Below, piece after piece: positions 1 to 12,407 of a DNA stretch of 64,000 bases (positions are counted from its first letter, which is position 1; each line of letters opens with the position of its first letter). The DNA lies in the NCBI GenBank assembly GCA_004154925.1, contig QJNS01000050.1, positions 1 to 64,000 of the forward strand. The letters are read 5' to 3'. The notes under the pieces were generated by a model, which had not been told where the DNA came from, searched no databases, and worked only from the letters and a program-made list of their open reading frames with translations. This DNA comes from Monosporascus cannonballus. Its lineage: Eukaryota > Ascomycota > Sordariomycetes > Xylariales. Both the position numbers and the translations under genes were made by a program.

Positions 1-73
<73 letters not shown>
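1..73. repeat. Poly-C homopolymer at window edge
   Basis: The first 73 bases are all C, then the sequence becomes complex at base 74. The run may extend beyond the window. It is not the fungal telomere repeat (TTAGGG/CCCTAA), and no such repeat occurs next to it. A run this long is more typical of a contig-end or read-end artefact than of a genomic tract, but the sequence alone cannot decide. Confidence 0.95.
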
Positions 74-74
<1 letters not shown>

Positions 75-573
75 CCCAGTTTGGCTAAGACATGCAGGTA
101 TAAATCAAATCGGGTATACGTCAGGAAGTCATACCGGCGACTTAAGAACGGCAGGTGATTTAGACTCCTAATTTAGGTATGCATTAGCGCGATGGGCACC
201 CCACGTCATCCTGGAGTCGAAATGAAACCAGGTGCGAACGTCCCGTTTATCTCGTGTTACCCTTCCTTACCTTGCACAATTAATGCCTATGGCTGCCCGC
301 TCTCTATACAACTCACCCTATAATCAATTACAAGCTTCAAGTTTACTTTGTGGTACACAGGCAAACCGGAAATAATCTGCTACTTTAGGCATCGCAAGCT
401 TCTCCCGACGGTGTCGCCTCGTGTCCAGGGGTGAGAGTTCAAAGCGACAGGGGGATTCGGGTGTTTCCGAGCTCGCCAGACGCGCATCCTAACCTGATAA
501 TCAGTACCGAACCATCGCCTGCCTACCTCCTTCTAAGCAATGTCACCCCCGAACGCGCTGCTCCGATAGTACT
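74..573. other. Intergenic region upstream of RAV1
   Basis: About 500 bp of ordinary composition lie between the poly-C run and the RAV1 start codon. I see no coding frame of convincing quality, no tRNA and no clear repeat. It presumably holds the RAV1 promoter and 5' leader, but I recognise no specific binding site. Confidence 0.5.
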
Positions 574-3500
574 ATGAAGGCGGTCCTTCCCGGCAGGCCC
601 GAAGCTCGCCTCCAAGCTCTGGCGACGGGCTACTGGGACGGCCGGCGCATCATCGTCTATATCACCGGCAACGCCCTCGCCATCCTCTCCGACCCAGACA
701 CCATAGTACAGACCATATACGATGACGACGACCGGAAGCTGGAGGCCGTCGCCTTCGACGAGTCCTCGGGCAAGATAGCCGCGTGTACCGGTGCGACTGT
801 CAGGGTGTATCGACCCATCGAGGCCGGGGATGATGCGCTTAAGGTTGGGCTGCCTGGAATACAGCGAGGCGTGACTAGATGGGATGTTATAACATGGACG
901 GTTCGTGGCTGATCGTATACGTATATGCAGTGGGCTCTACAGGCAGCTTTCGAGATCGACGATGACGCCCCGACACCCGCGACGCTCTCCTGGGGTAGCT
1001 CCGAAGAGCTCCTCGTCGGCCGCAACGCCCTCCGGCTCTACAACACGGCGTCGACTCCCCCCACGTGCCACTGGACCAAACCGCTCGCGAGCCCCGCCAA
1101 GTCCGCGCTGCTCTCGCACGACTCGTCGTACATCGCCTCAGTCGGCTACCACGACCGCCTGGTCAAGGTGTGGCGCAGGTTGAACTTCGGCTTCGAGGAG
1201 GTCCATTTCGAGTTCGGGTACCTCCCGCACCCCCGCGCCGTCGTCAGCATACAGTGGCGCAAGCCCTTCCATGTCGACCAGACCATCGAGAACATTCTCT
1301 ACTCGTTCTGCGCCGACAACGTCGTGCGCGTCTGGACGGGCGCCGCCGACGGCCACGGGTGCCAGAACCTGAGGCTCTGGGGCAAGGTTGATCTCGTTCG
1401 GGCCATCAGGAGCGTGTCCGGGTCCCAGGAGGAAAAGAACAACTTGAGGTGGGCGTTCATCGTTAGCCAGCGTGACCTCGCGAACGCGACGGAGAAGGCG
1501 GTCCAGGAACGAGGGGACGCGCAGCAGAAGGAGGATGTCGCCCTGCAGTATCTACTGTCCATCGCGAACCGGGATACGGAACTATGCGTCGTCCTTGACG
1601 GGCGGGGAAGCATGTCCGCCTGGGCGCTCGAGAACGTCAGCGCCAAGTCGAAGGCGACGAACAACATCGATAATGTGGCGTACGTGAAGTCGAAGGACTT
1701 CGAGTTTCTGGGGCCCTCGGCGGCGATGCCGACTCCGCACGTCGAGATCCTGAGTTATTGCAATAAGGCCGCGGGAAACCTGCACCTGCTGATGCACCAC
1801 TTCAATGGGAAGGTCGAGATATTCGAGAGCAGCATTGCCGACCTGCTCGATCCGACTTCCAAGGCGGGGCGTCTGACGCCGCGCGCGACCTGGTCAGGAC
1901 ACTCGGCGTCGATTAAAAAGATCGTGCGGAATTTCAGCGGCCACGCCATAGTCTCGAGGACGCAGCAGGGAGAGTGCATGGTCTGGAAACACGCTCCAAA
2001 CGCGCGGCGTACGGCATTGTTACGACCTAAACTCATTCCCGAGAAGCGACATATCCATCGCATATGTCTTATACGAGGTGGCAGTTTCGTCGTGTTTTTG
2101 CATCACGACAGCGTTGCTGTATGGGATTGCAGATCGCCAATGCCTACACTGATGGGCGAGTGCAAGTACGATATAGCCGGAAAGCCTCTGTGCATTCTAG
2201 TGCTTCCGCGTCAGAATAAGGATGACGTCTCCGTCGCACATATCGCCACCGTTACTTCGGAGCGCCGTGGAGTAGTATGGGAGATTCATCTTCCGATTAG
2301 TTCGGGCCGCGAAGCCAGTCATCAGACCAACGGCCACGAAGGAGCCGCGCCTCCTATTCAGGAGTTTTGTGCCTTTTCACTTGAAGACTCGGGCAATCTT
2401 GCGTACGTCCTACCAGTGGATCCCGCAGGTGCACCACATGTTATATCCGGATTCTTGGATGTATTTGCTCGCGACGTCGCCGTCTCCTATACCTACTCAG
2501 GCCGCGTCGAGTTCTGGACAGCCAGGGTCGACCCGGAGCACCGGCGAGTGGAGTGGCTGTCGACGTCCTCCATGGAGACGGGGGTCGCGGAGCCGTCGCT
2601 GGTCAGCGGCAGCACGAGGAAGAAGGCGGCGCTTGTGAACCGGGACCGGTCCGAGGTGTCCATCTGGGACATCCGGGGCGCGCGCCTCGAATGGGCGCGG
2701 GACTTCGAGAGCCACAACGTCGTGCGGGACCTCGACTGGACGTCGACGCCGGACTCGCAGTCGATCCTCGCCGTCGGCTTCCCCTACCGCGTCGTCCTGC
2801 TCTCGCAGCTGCGCTTCGACTACCTCAACAGGGGGCCCGCCTGGGCGCCCCTGCGCGAGCTCAACATCCGCGCCCTCCCCCCCCACCCCATCGGCGACTC
2901 CACCTGGCTCAGCGACGGCCACCTCGTCGTCGGCGCCGGCAACCAGCTCTTCATCTACGACAGGCACTTCCCGGCGGCGGCGGCGGTCCCCCCGGGAGGA
3001 GGAGCAGGCCGGCAGATCGCCCGCGTCCCGCACCATTACCGCGGCCGCAGCGGCCGGGACGGCACGCGCGACCTCTTCGAAGTCGTGCAGAGGCTCAACG
3101 GCCCGCTGCCCGTGTTCCACCCCCAGTTCCTGAGTCAGTGCATCTTGGCCGGCAAGAGCCACGTTGTCAAGCGCATCCTGCTCGCCCTGAACTACACGCT
3201 GAGGTACCATGTCGAGGGCGATGTGATCGATGATTACCTGGGTCTCGACCTGGCCGAGTTTTACGGCTGTAACAAGGTACGTCTACTTACTATATCAACC
3301 TACCGTCCTAGCCAAGTCGTAGCGCCCTCAGATCTAACCAGCCCACCAAAGAGCTCGAGGGCAACGAACGGCAACGGAAGGCCTTCATACCTCACGCGGA
3401 GGCCGTCGTTCAACCGCGACGGCGACGACGAGGAAGCGGACGAGATGACCTTCTCCGAGGACACGGCGAGCCGCATCTGCGAGAAACTGCAGGAGGTCGC

Positions 3501-5307
3501 CATCCCGCAGCTCTCGGGCCACGAGCAGATCCAGCTGCTCGACATCGTCGAGTGCGCGGGCGTCGTCGAGAAGCAGCGCCGCTCCATGGACGAGAACGGC
3601 GCCCGCTTCATGCTGTTCTTCCGGCAGCACGCGCTGCTGGCGAGGCGGCGCCGGACCGGCCATCAGCACCACGCCAGCGACAACATCACAAAAATGGGCT
3701 ACAACAACAATAACAACAACAACAACGCCTCCTCCTCAGTTGACGGCAGCAACGGCGTCGACGACGACGACCGCCAGCACGTCCACATGTCCTGGCGCGA
3801 GATCAACTGGGCATTCCACTCCACCAGCCAGGACATCCTGACGGACTTCGTTACCCGCCAGTACCACGGCACCATGCTCTGGGAGAATGCCAGGGAGAGC
3901 GGCATCTTTATGTGGCTTGGGGATCTTGCGGCCGTGGTTCGTCTTTCCTTTCCCCCTCCCCGCCGGTAAACCAAAACTAACGTGTTCACATCCGCGTCGC
4001 ATATAGAAAGCGCAGTTCGAGATCATAGCCCGCAACGAGTACACCAGGAGCGAGCTCAAGAACCCCGTCGACTGCAGCCTCTTCTACCTGGCGCTCCGCA
4101 AGAAGGCTGTCCTGCAGGGGCTCTGGCGCATGGCCCACTGGAATCGGGAGCAGGCGGCCACGCAGAGGCTGTTGGCGAACAACTTCGAGGACCCCAAGTG
4201 GAGGACGTCGGCGCTCAAGAACGCTTACGCGCTGTTGAGCAAGCGGCGTTTTGGTATGTTTCCTTGGGTCTCCATTCTATTCATTGTTTCTCGGGAATAC
4301 TATCTTGCTGGGGCACGTAGGTGAACGGTTGAAAGGGAAATATGTTAAAGCTTAAGTGGTGAATGAGCCGATGTTAACTATCACTTTCTGTAGAATACGC
4401 CGCCGCGTTCTTCCTCCTCGCGGACCACCTTCAGGACGCTGTCAATATCTGCCTGAACCAGATTGGCGATCTGCAGCTCGCCATCGCCATATCGCGCGTA
4501 TACGAGGGCGATAACGGACCAGTCCTCAACAAGCTCCTTGAAGAGGAGGTTCTAACCCGAGCGGCGCAGGAGGGAAACCGATGGCTTGCGTCGTGGGCGT
4601 TTTGGATGTTGAGGCGAAGGGACATGGCTGTGCGGGCCTTGATTGTGAGTCTTATACCCTTTTACCACTCCCCATCCGGTGTGTATTCTCAAGCATCTAT
4701 TGGCTCAGTCCACAGTCGAGTGAATACTCGAATATCGCACCACGGAGGGCTGACAATCTCCTCATAGGCCCCCGTTTACACGCTCCTGGAGACACCGCCT
4801 TCTCCGGGCCTCAGGTCAAAGCTCTTCCTCACGGACGACCCGGCCCTCGTGGTCCTGTACGCGCAGCTGCGCGACAAGACGCTGCAGACGCTGCGCGGCG
4901 CTTCCAAGGTCACGCCGCGCACCGAATACGAGTTCGTCGTGCACAACGCTAGCCTGTACGATCGCATGGGGTGCGATCTTCTGGGTCTCGATCTCGGTAC
5001 GTTTTGCCCCTTTGCCTTCCGCTACTTCCTATCCTCCATGTACGCACGGAATGTCTAACGAACGACCCCGTCCCCGACAGTCCGCAACTGGGAGTTCCTC
5101 CGCCAGCCGCCGCCGCGCGCGGCCGGCGGCGACGTCGACGCCCCCATAGACCCCCGCAGGATGCTGCGCCGCGGCAGCACCCTCGTCGTGGCTGACCTGC
5201 CGCACGTCCTGGCCCCGTCCGGCGGCGGCCCCCCTGCCAATAAGCCCCAGCCCACGTTCTTCGAGGAGCCGGACGCCAGCGCGCTGCTCGATAGTTTCGG
5301 GTTCTGA
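574..5307 (+). CDS. RAV1: Rav1-like subunit of the RAVE complex (V-ATPase assembly), 7 exons
   Basis: Orthologue of yeast Rav1 and animal DmX/rabconnectin-3, the scaffold that with Rav2 and Skp1 reassembles V1 and V0 sectors of the vacuolar ATPase. Exons read as 574-843, 931-3276, 3352-3936, 4007-4253, 4394-4644, 4768-4996 and 5081-5307; all junctions keep frame with GT..AG and give about 1384 residues, close to yeast Rav1 (1357). The N-terminal half carries WD40-type beta-propeller segments (for example the stretch ending LVKVWRR near residue 165). The C-terminal half is the conserved Rav1p_C region, with hallmarks such as NEYTR.ELKNPVDCSL, KKAVLQGLWRMA, ALKNAYALL and the terminal NWEFLR. 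The first junction joins DALK to WALQAAF. An Asn-rich run (about 3703-3726) is an AAC/AAT microsatellite within exon 3. The 3277-3351 intron is a multiple of three without a stop, so retention would not be obvious from frame alone. Confidence 0.93.
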
Positions 5308-6602
5308 GAGTTGTTTTTGCGGGGTTTATCGCCTAGGGGGTTGGTGGGAGCGAGGAAAGGGGGGAGAGGGAGAGGGAGAGGGAGAGGCAGGGGCAGAGGG
5401 TAGGGGAAGAGAAAGGGGACGAATAAGTATGAATAATGGGTGGCTGATCGGAACATAGGTACCTAGGTAGGCACTCTGACGCGGACGCAGACACGGGACT
5501 CGGAGTACCGTGAGGTGGAGGTCCATGAGGTGCAGCGCAGCATAGAATACCATGGCCAGATCGCATGGTATGAGCTGTGGTAGTGTTACTAGCCGGTTGT
5601 CCATGTACCTCCATACATACTTACATACATAGGTATCTGTACTACTTATCTGTAATAAGAGACTAGTGGAACGTTTGTTTGTCCCTATTGGAGAATTCTT
5701 GTCGTATCTACCCTGCGAAAGGGTGTAATCCGATGGGGGGATCAACAAGCAGGCTCTTGGGCTGTTTAACTAACTAATAAGGCGGAGTGCTTCGTATGGT
5801 AATGAGAAACCATCTGGCTTTGAGGATGGCCTCGAGAAGTTTAGAGGTTATGTCCAGCACAGCGGCCAGGCGGGTCGCAGATAAATTGCAGCTTTCAGCG
5901 CGGACGGTCACGCGTCCCACCTTTATATACCCGTATTGTTCACTTAACCATATATCTGGATATAGGGACTTCTATTAAATTCAAAGCGGCTACGATAATT
6001 AATATCCTGTAAAACTCTTAATAATAAAAAGTTCAGGTCGAAATATCAAGACGTTATGGTATGAAGCCTTGCATTTGTAACTGGGAGTGCGATTTCGCTT
6101 AGTTGCCAATTCGATGCCCACCCGCCTGAGCGGCCTACTGCGCCGACCTTACCTACAAAACCGCTTGTAACCAAATGCGCTAGCTACGGTTAATGCAAGC
6201 CAATCAAGGCGACCATGGCATTCTCAACGAGGAGGTAATGGACGTTATACTATCCAATAGGACTTGCGATCTCCAGTTGATGCACAACGTCGACATATCG
6301 ACAACAGAGTCGAGACGAGCTCCTACTATATCATGTAACAGGGGTAAGTATACGGTAGGCAGGTGGCTAATGTGGGGATGGCAAGATAAGAAATGCCGTG
6401 TTTTGTAATCTCCGATGGTGGTGTAATTAGCCCTATCACGTAATAGACATGCCAACCACCTGCCCATCGGGATATGATCGGCACTGATATTATGTCTTTC
6501 ACCGTCGTGAAAACAGTGTCTCCTTGCTTGTTTCAAACCCAGGGTAGGTTTCTCCCTCTTACATACACGTACATATACAGCGTCTTCGGCTGATTCGTCG
6601 CG
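5308..6602. other. Intergenic region with a purine-rich hexamer repeat
   Basis: Region between RAV1 and the OPT gene. Just after the RAV1 stop, 5355-5417 is almost pure purine on the plus strand and contains about four GGGAGA units (5361-5387). The rest (5420-6602) has near-neutral composition with slightly AT-rich pieces around 5980-6060. Small frames here (for example 5787-5978 and 6193-6408) lack recognisable domains and look like chance. The last 60 bp before 6603 are pyrimidine-rich and probably form the 5' leader of the transporter gene. Confidence 0.5.
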
Positions 6603-8983
6603 ATGCCGCCCAACAGAGGTCTAGCGGAGAGCTCGGATCACCCTGTCCCGCGTCCCGCCGATGAGCCGGAACGCGTCAGGGTCCTCCCGGAGGGCCGCCA
6701 TTTCACCGTCCGTGGCGTGGCGGTCGGGCTGCTGATCGGGCTGGTCATCTGCTTCTCGAACATGTACTTCGGCCTGCAGACGGGGTGGATCAGCATGATG
6801 ACGATGCCGGCCAGCCTCATGGGCTTCGGCATCTTCAAGCTCCTGTCCCGGCATCTCGCCTTCCCCTTCTCGCCCGTGGAGAATGTCCTCGTCCAGTCCG
6901 TCGCGGGGGGGATGGCCATTGTGCCGTTGGGCTGCGGTTTCGTTGGTGTGGTGAGTGTCCGTTGGGAGCGGTGCGGTGGAGACTGAAGAGCTGATCCGCT
7001 TGGAATCCAGATACCCGCCATGGAGGACCTGCTCAAGCCGTCGGAACAGGGTCCTCTCCGCCTAAGCATGTGGAAGTTGATTATATGGTCTTTGGGCCTC
7101 TGCTACTTCGGCGTCATCTTTGCCGTTCCTCTGTGAGTTAGACATTTTACATATTGTGCATGCTCAGGCGCTGAACTTGGTAGGCGACGTCAAGTCATCA
7201 TTAGAGAGCAACTGAAGTTTCCTAGCGGGTTCAGTACTGCTGTTCTTATCGGCGTTCTCCATGGTAAAGGACAGAGTGAGGCCAGTGGCACGTTGGACCT
7301 ATCGAAAGCCGCGACTTTTGGAAGTCTTGCGCTCGAAAACCGACCGCTTGCAGAAGCCCAAGACGCGGACGATGAAGATGCGCGAGTCCCAGTAGGAGGC
7401 CCTCGCCGTATCGAGGAGGAACAGAAGTATAACTGGAAAAGGAATATCCGGTTGCTTCTGATCACCTTTGGGATCTCTGGGGTTTACACTATCTGCACTT
7501 ACTTCTTACCGATACTGCGGAACCTGCCGATCTTCGGTACCGTAGCTGCAGACACTTGGCTCTGGACCCTAAACCCGAGTTTAGCATATGTTGGCCAGGG
7601 CATTATAATGGGTCCTGAGACTACCATACACATGCTCTTGGGGGCTATTCTGGGCTGGGCTATCCTTTCACCCCTTGCGAAGAACCGTGGTTGGGCACCG
7701 GGACCCATCAACGACTGGGAAACCGGCAGCAAGGGATGGATTGTCTGGACTTCCCTAGCTATTATGCTTGCTGATGCCGTGATAAGTCTAAGTTTCATTG
7801 CGTTCGGAGCTGCTGTCCAATACACCCCGGCGTTAGTCACTGTTGCCAAACAACAATACGACCGTAGTGGCCTCAAAGATCTGTTTGGCCGTCGCCCGAG
7901 CGGATATACGGCTATTGAAACCGAGGATGTCGACTCGAGACCAACAACTGGGAACAGGGGCTCAACACCAACCGCTGATGGCGTTGGCCTCTTACCAAGT
8001 CCCACCTTTGAGCAGCGACACGATCGCGCCCTGAAGGCTTGGGACCACGATGACGCTCCACCTGAGCAGTTAGTCGGCGGCAAGATTGTCAGTGTTGGTC
8101 TCGTCGGGTCAATTCTGTTCTGCGTCGCAAGTATCTACATCACATTCGGAGACTTAGTCCCCCTTTACGCGACGTTCATAGCGGTCTTGATGGCGCTGAT
8201 CTTGAGTATCATGGGTGTGCGAGCCCTCGGGGAGACGGATCTGAACCCGGTGTCCGGGATCAGCAAGCTAGCACAGCTCTTCTTCGCCCTCATCATTCCG
8301 CAGTCTCACAAGTCGAGCGTCCTCATCAACCTCGTCGCCGGCGCCGTGTCCGAGGCCGGCGCGATGCAGGCGGGCGACCTGATGCAGGACCTCAAGACGG
8401 GCCACCTGCTCGGAGCGGCGCCCAACGCCCAGTTCTGGGGCCAGGTCATCGGGGCGACGGTCGGCGCCGTCGTCAGCGCCTTCATCTACAGGCTCTACAC
8501 GTCCGTGTACGAGGTCCCCGGGGACCTGTTCCAGGTGCCCACGGCGTTCGTCTGGATATTCACGGCGCGCCTCGTCACGGGCGAGGGCCTGCCGCGCATG
8601 GCGCGCGAGTTCGCCATCGGCGCCGCCGTCCTCTTCGCCGTCCTCACCGTGCTCCGGACGCGGGGCGCCGGCAGGGCCGCCTGGCACCCCTACGTGCCCG
8701 GCGGCATCGCCGTCGCGGTCGGCATGTACAACGTGCCCTCCTTCACCCTGGCGCGGACGATCGGCGGGCTGGCCAACTGGTACTGGAGGGTCCGCCTCGG
8801 CAGGGAGGATACGCCGCTCATCGTGCTGGCGTCGGTAAGTTTGTCCGATCACCTCGCACGCTCTTTAGCAGAGTAGGGATTGATCACGGCTAATCATGTG
8901 CGGTGCAGGGCTTCATCCTCGGGGAGGGGTTTTTGAGTATTGTGAATCTGATCTTGCAGAGTTTACGGGTGCCGCATCTGTAA
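6603..8983 (+). CDS. OPT-family oligopeptide transporter (YGL114W-like), 4 exons
   Basis: Integral membrane transporter of the oligopeptide transporter superfamily (PF03169). Members carry peptides, glutathione or metal chelates by proton coupling; the substrate here is unknown. Exons 6603-6950, 7011-7132, 7184-8834 and 8909-8983 join in frame (introns of 60, 51 and 74 nt, all GT..AG) to give about 731 residues, typical for the fungal group. The N-terminus has the family's first helix with NMYFGLQTGW. I count roughly 13-15 hydrophobic segments. Hallmarks further on are GPETTIHM (exon 3), NPVSGISK and the long conserved GAVSEAGAMQAGDLMQDLKTGH near residues 540-560. A hydrophilic loop around residues 360-440 separates the two halves. 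The short last exon encodes the C-terminal GFILGEGF helix and ends RVPHL. The first ATG (6603) follows a pyrimidine-rich leader and fits the family. Confidence 0.92.
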
Positions 8984-9276
8984 GAAATGCTTACCGAAGA
9001 TTAGTTACCTAGACCAGGGCTATTTGCATAGTTAATGAACCAGCAACACCCAACATTGAGGGGTTTTATGCCGACGTCGCTGAGCATGTAGCTGTCATGG
9101 CAGGTGCCACTCACCCGTAACTTGTACATTTTGGGGAGTCACTCACCTAACAAATCCTTCCCATCATAAATAACACCAACAACACTGAAATTTTGCTGCG
9201 ATGGTTCCTTTGATCACCTTCAACGAAGGCCTGCAGTGACTGGTGTCACTAGAGCCTCCTCTCATTTCTTGTAAAG

Positions 9277-11258
9277 ATGAGCCGGCTTCCAACCACCCTG
9301 ATATTTAAATGGGTTTCCGCAGGGCCGATTCGTATTACTCTGAAACATACCGTCATTCCCTTGAGTGCCAGATGGAACAGATGGATACAGGTTTCCGATG
9401 ACAGCGAAGCTAAGAGCCAAAAGCATCCGGCGTACCCCAGCTACGAAGCGTTGTCGTATGCCTGGGGTTCGACCGACAACCCTAAGCCGATTATCGTGGA
9501 TGGTGCCGCCAACGATGCAAATACGATTTTTGTTACACAGAGCTTAGATGTCGCCTTGAGGCATCTCCGGCTTACCAGAGAAAGCCGGGCCCTTTGGATA
9601 GATGCCGTCTGCATCGACCAGAACAATGTCGCCGAACGAGGCCACCACGTCTCAATCATGACAAATGTATATGCGAGAGCGTCGCGAGTCCTAATATGGC
9701 TCGGGCCCGAGGGGGACGACAGTGACCACGCAATGGGACTACTCGATTATCTAGGAAGAAGAGTCGTGATAGACGTAGCCGAAATGAAGTTGCGACCGAC
9801 CGACCTTGGACGAAGCGAGCCGGAATTAGCGGATTCTCATGTGCCCCTTCAATGTAACAAAAGGGATATTCAGGCTATAGGGCTCCTCTTTAAGCGTCCA
9901 TGGTTCGAGCGCCTCTGGATTCGTCAGGAGGTTTTTGCGTCTACCCGTGCCAACCTGTGGTGCGGCTCGATGGTCATAGATTGGAGGCATTTTCAATCCG
10001 CAGTCTCCGCTATGAACATAAAGTCCATTCGCTTTCTGGGAGTCGCGCGCCCATCTACTTCTCGCATGTGCTGAAACTAACATCTAATCTTGTTCTTCGT
10101 AATATCACCGGCTATAGCTTCGCGAACCTCAGGCAGGATTGCCAAGGACTGAAGTGTACCGATCCCCGGGACTTTATCTACGCGATTCAGAGTCTACTTG
10201 AACTACACGATCCGGTCCTGGGGATAACACCAGACTACTCTATCGAACCTACTGAGCTCTTCATCGATGCTTGTTTGCGTATCGTCACCCACTCCTGCGA
10301 TACATCTTTTCTCGACTCCTGTGAACTTATGTCTAGGTTGATTGCAGGCCTGCCTACCTGGGTGCCCGACTGGTCATGCCCGCTACAGGTCCGGGAATCC
10401 CTATTTTCGTCCTGGAGTGCCTCCGGCTGGATATCTGCGCAAGCCAAGTATTTAGGTCATGGTGTGCTTCGCGTCGCTGGGGTCCGAGTTGCTGAAGTGC
10501 AACATGTACATCATGTCGATCCTAACGAAGGGCGTGAACTCAAAGCCGTCATCGAAACACTTTGTAAATCCCCTAAAAACAGTCTAGATAGACCGTATAT
10601 TGGGGGCGGAATACTGCTAGATGGCTGTTTGCGAGTCCTCTGTGAGGATTTTGATCATGAGGCCCTTTTCCCACGAGATGTGGTGTGGTTTGACCTTGCC
10701 GAAGTCAAGAATGGACTCCTTTTAAGCCGAAGACCTGATGGCTCGTGGGATTGGGATCAGGTTTATCGACGCCCATGGTCCGATATGGCAAATTATTTAA
10801 CCCAGATGAGCCGTTGTCTTGTTGGCAGAGACTTCTTCTCTTCCACAGAGGGCTATATTGGGCTTGCACCTTTGGAAACCCACCCTGGCGATATTATTTG
10901 TGTAATATTCGGGTGCAGGTTTCCAACCGTACTCCGGCGAGCCCCAGCCGGTAGTTCGAAGTGGAACGTCGTGGGCCCTTGCCATGTCCAAGGACTTATG
11001 CACGGCGAAGGCATCTACGACGCTTTGCCGAGTCATTATCGAGCGGTCCATCATATTGGTCAGGGGCCATTCATCAATGGTCGGTCGGTTGGAATCCTAG
11101 ACAGGCGTACGCAGACGCTCAAGACGGACCCCGCCGAGTTGCTGACCGAGATGGGCATCCGTCCTACGCATTACCAGACAGACCCACACAGACTTGAAGT
11201 TGCCCCAGAGGTGCTGCGGGAAGCTGGAGTTCGCCTTCAGGACTTCGATCTCATATAA
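9277..11258 (+). pseudogene. HET-domain (heterokaryon incompatibility) gene with one frameshift
   Basis: HET proteins (PF06985) mediate non-self recognition and incompatibility cell death in filamentous ascomycetes. The first frame (9277-10074) carries the HET block in order: PSYEALSYAWG near residue 53, SLDVALRHLR, ALWIDAVCIDQNN, RASRVLIWLG and WFERLWIRQEV. Similarity then continues in a different frame that stays open to the stop at 11258 (GYSFANLRQDC, CTDPRDFIYAI, LPTWVPDWSCPL). The switch is at about 10038-10045, where a GGG run plus the following A would read continuously if one base were added. No plausible intron (length or splice sites) explains it. Total coding length is about 660 codons, normal for this family, with no other stop. 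So this is either a very recent pseudogene or a single-base sequencing error in a G run. HET genes are commonly polymorphic and pseudogenised. Codon use is like neighbouring genes. The start at 9277 is the first ATG but an upstream exon cannot be excluded. Confidence 0.85.
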
Positions 11259-11764
11259 AACCAACCGCCGCTTGGGTTGCTCTCCTTCCACCTTATGAAT
11301 CGGCGGCTATAGCACGGCGGGAAAAAGGAGAACTTGGGAAGGCGTGAAGAATGTGAGGCCATGTAGGATAACGGGCAGATATGTCGTCTAGGAAGGGAGT
11401 GAGGAAATAGTCATGGTGACATATCCCTGCCCAACTCGGAGTCGATTAAAAAGAGACCTTACTAACGCCGGAATTTCAATAACAACTGATATTACAGATA
11501 CGTTCAATAAGAGCCTTCACCATACGTATGCGACCATAAGCAATCTCATGACCTGTTCCTACTCCAACAGCATTCGGTGTCACTAAATCCTAAATATCTA
11601 CAATCTTAAAGAATTCGCTAGTTAACATGAAATTGGGAACGCCATATTAGTAGGGCACATTGAGTCGATGTCGTTATGGTGAAATATCGTTATAACGGTG
11701 AATGCCCAGACCGCGGTTCCAGATCTAGATGAGATAAGACTCAGCCTCACGAGGCCCACCGACG
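11259..11764. other. Intergenic region after the HET gene
   Basis: About 500 bp of mildly AT-rich unique sequence. I see no coding frame of quality and no RNA gene. It leads into the TA duplication that marks the left edge of a TIR element. Confidence 0.45.
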
Positions 11765-11766
11765 TA

Positions 11767-12224
11767 CACTAATCGGTCAATTGGAACCGTGCGCCCACCT
11801 ATTTCTTACCAAAACATAGGCTTTTTACACCGGATATAATAATACAAATAAATTAAATAAAATTAAGCAAAAACAATAATTTCATAGAACTTTAATTAAT
11901 TTAACTATATTTTATATAATACGTTAAGTATTATAATACATGCTGAAATTATCGTTACGAAAATATTACTTTACGTATTATTACATAGAATTTGAAATTT
12001 TTATTATGTAAAAGATTATTACTACGTAAAATTTTACTTTCTATTCGTAGATAATAAAATTAAAATAATAATTAACTATAAAAACAAAACATTTATATAT
12101 TAATTTACGCATAGATATTCGCCTGATATTTTTACTATTTTTTTGTAATTTATTATAATAAAGTGACCATGGTATATTTAGGTGAGAAATCGGCCAGTGC
12201 ACGGTTCCATTTGGTCTCCAAGTG
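11767..12224. mobile_element. 458-bp TIR element (MITE-like or decayed Tc1/mariner type), TA target duplication
   Basis: The two ends are inverted repeats of about 45 bp. The left end starts CACTAATCGG and contains TTGGAACCGTGC and TATTTCTTACC. The reverse complement of the right end starts CACTTGGAGA and contains ATGGAACCGTGC and GATTTCTCACC. Both ends are flanked by TA (11765-11766 and 12225-12226), the duplication used by the Tc1/mariner superfamily. The interior (about 11820-12170) is very AT-rich, lacks coding potential and looks RIP-mutated, while the TIRs keep normal composition. I infer a non-autonomous element; the superfamily rests on the TA duplication alone. Confidence 0.75.
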
Positions 12225-12226
12225 TA

Positions 12227-12407
12227 CCCATGCAAACATGCCTTACTTGGCCCACCCTTCCGCCTTATAGTAAAATACCCCGCCTTCAGAGCAAGGGCGG
12301 GGTTCGCAATCGCATTTTACCCTGTGTCCTATGTAGTTGCGGCCGATAGCAAGCTGCGTAGTCCCATCACGTTTCAAGTGGATTATACGAACTGAAGTTT
12401 AATCAGT
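12227..12407. promoter_or_regulatory. Short upstream region of the dienelactone hydrolase gene
   Basis: Only about 180 bp separate the TIR element from the start codon at 12408. The promoter therefore lies either here or extends into the transposon. A G+C-rich stretch (12275-12310) with CCCCGCC and GGGCGGGG can form an inverted repeat. No specific factor site is claimed. Confidence 0.35.

Noticed and set aside
1..73. Telomere
   Set aside because: The run is pure C with no CCCTAA periodicity, so it does not support a telomere call.
2497..3233. Long frames on both strands inside RAV1 (237 and 226 codons)
   Set aside because: They are GC-rich shadows of the RAV1 exon with repetitive Arg/Ala/Pro composition and no domain.
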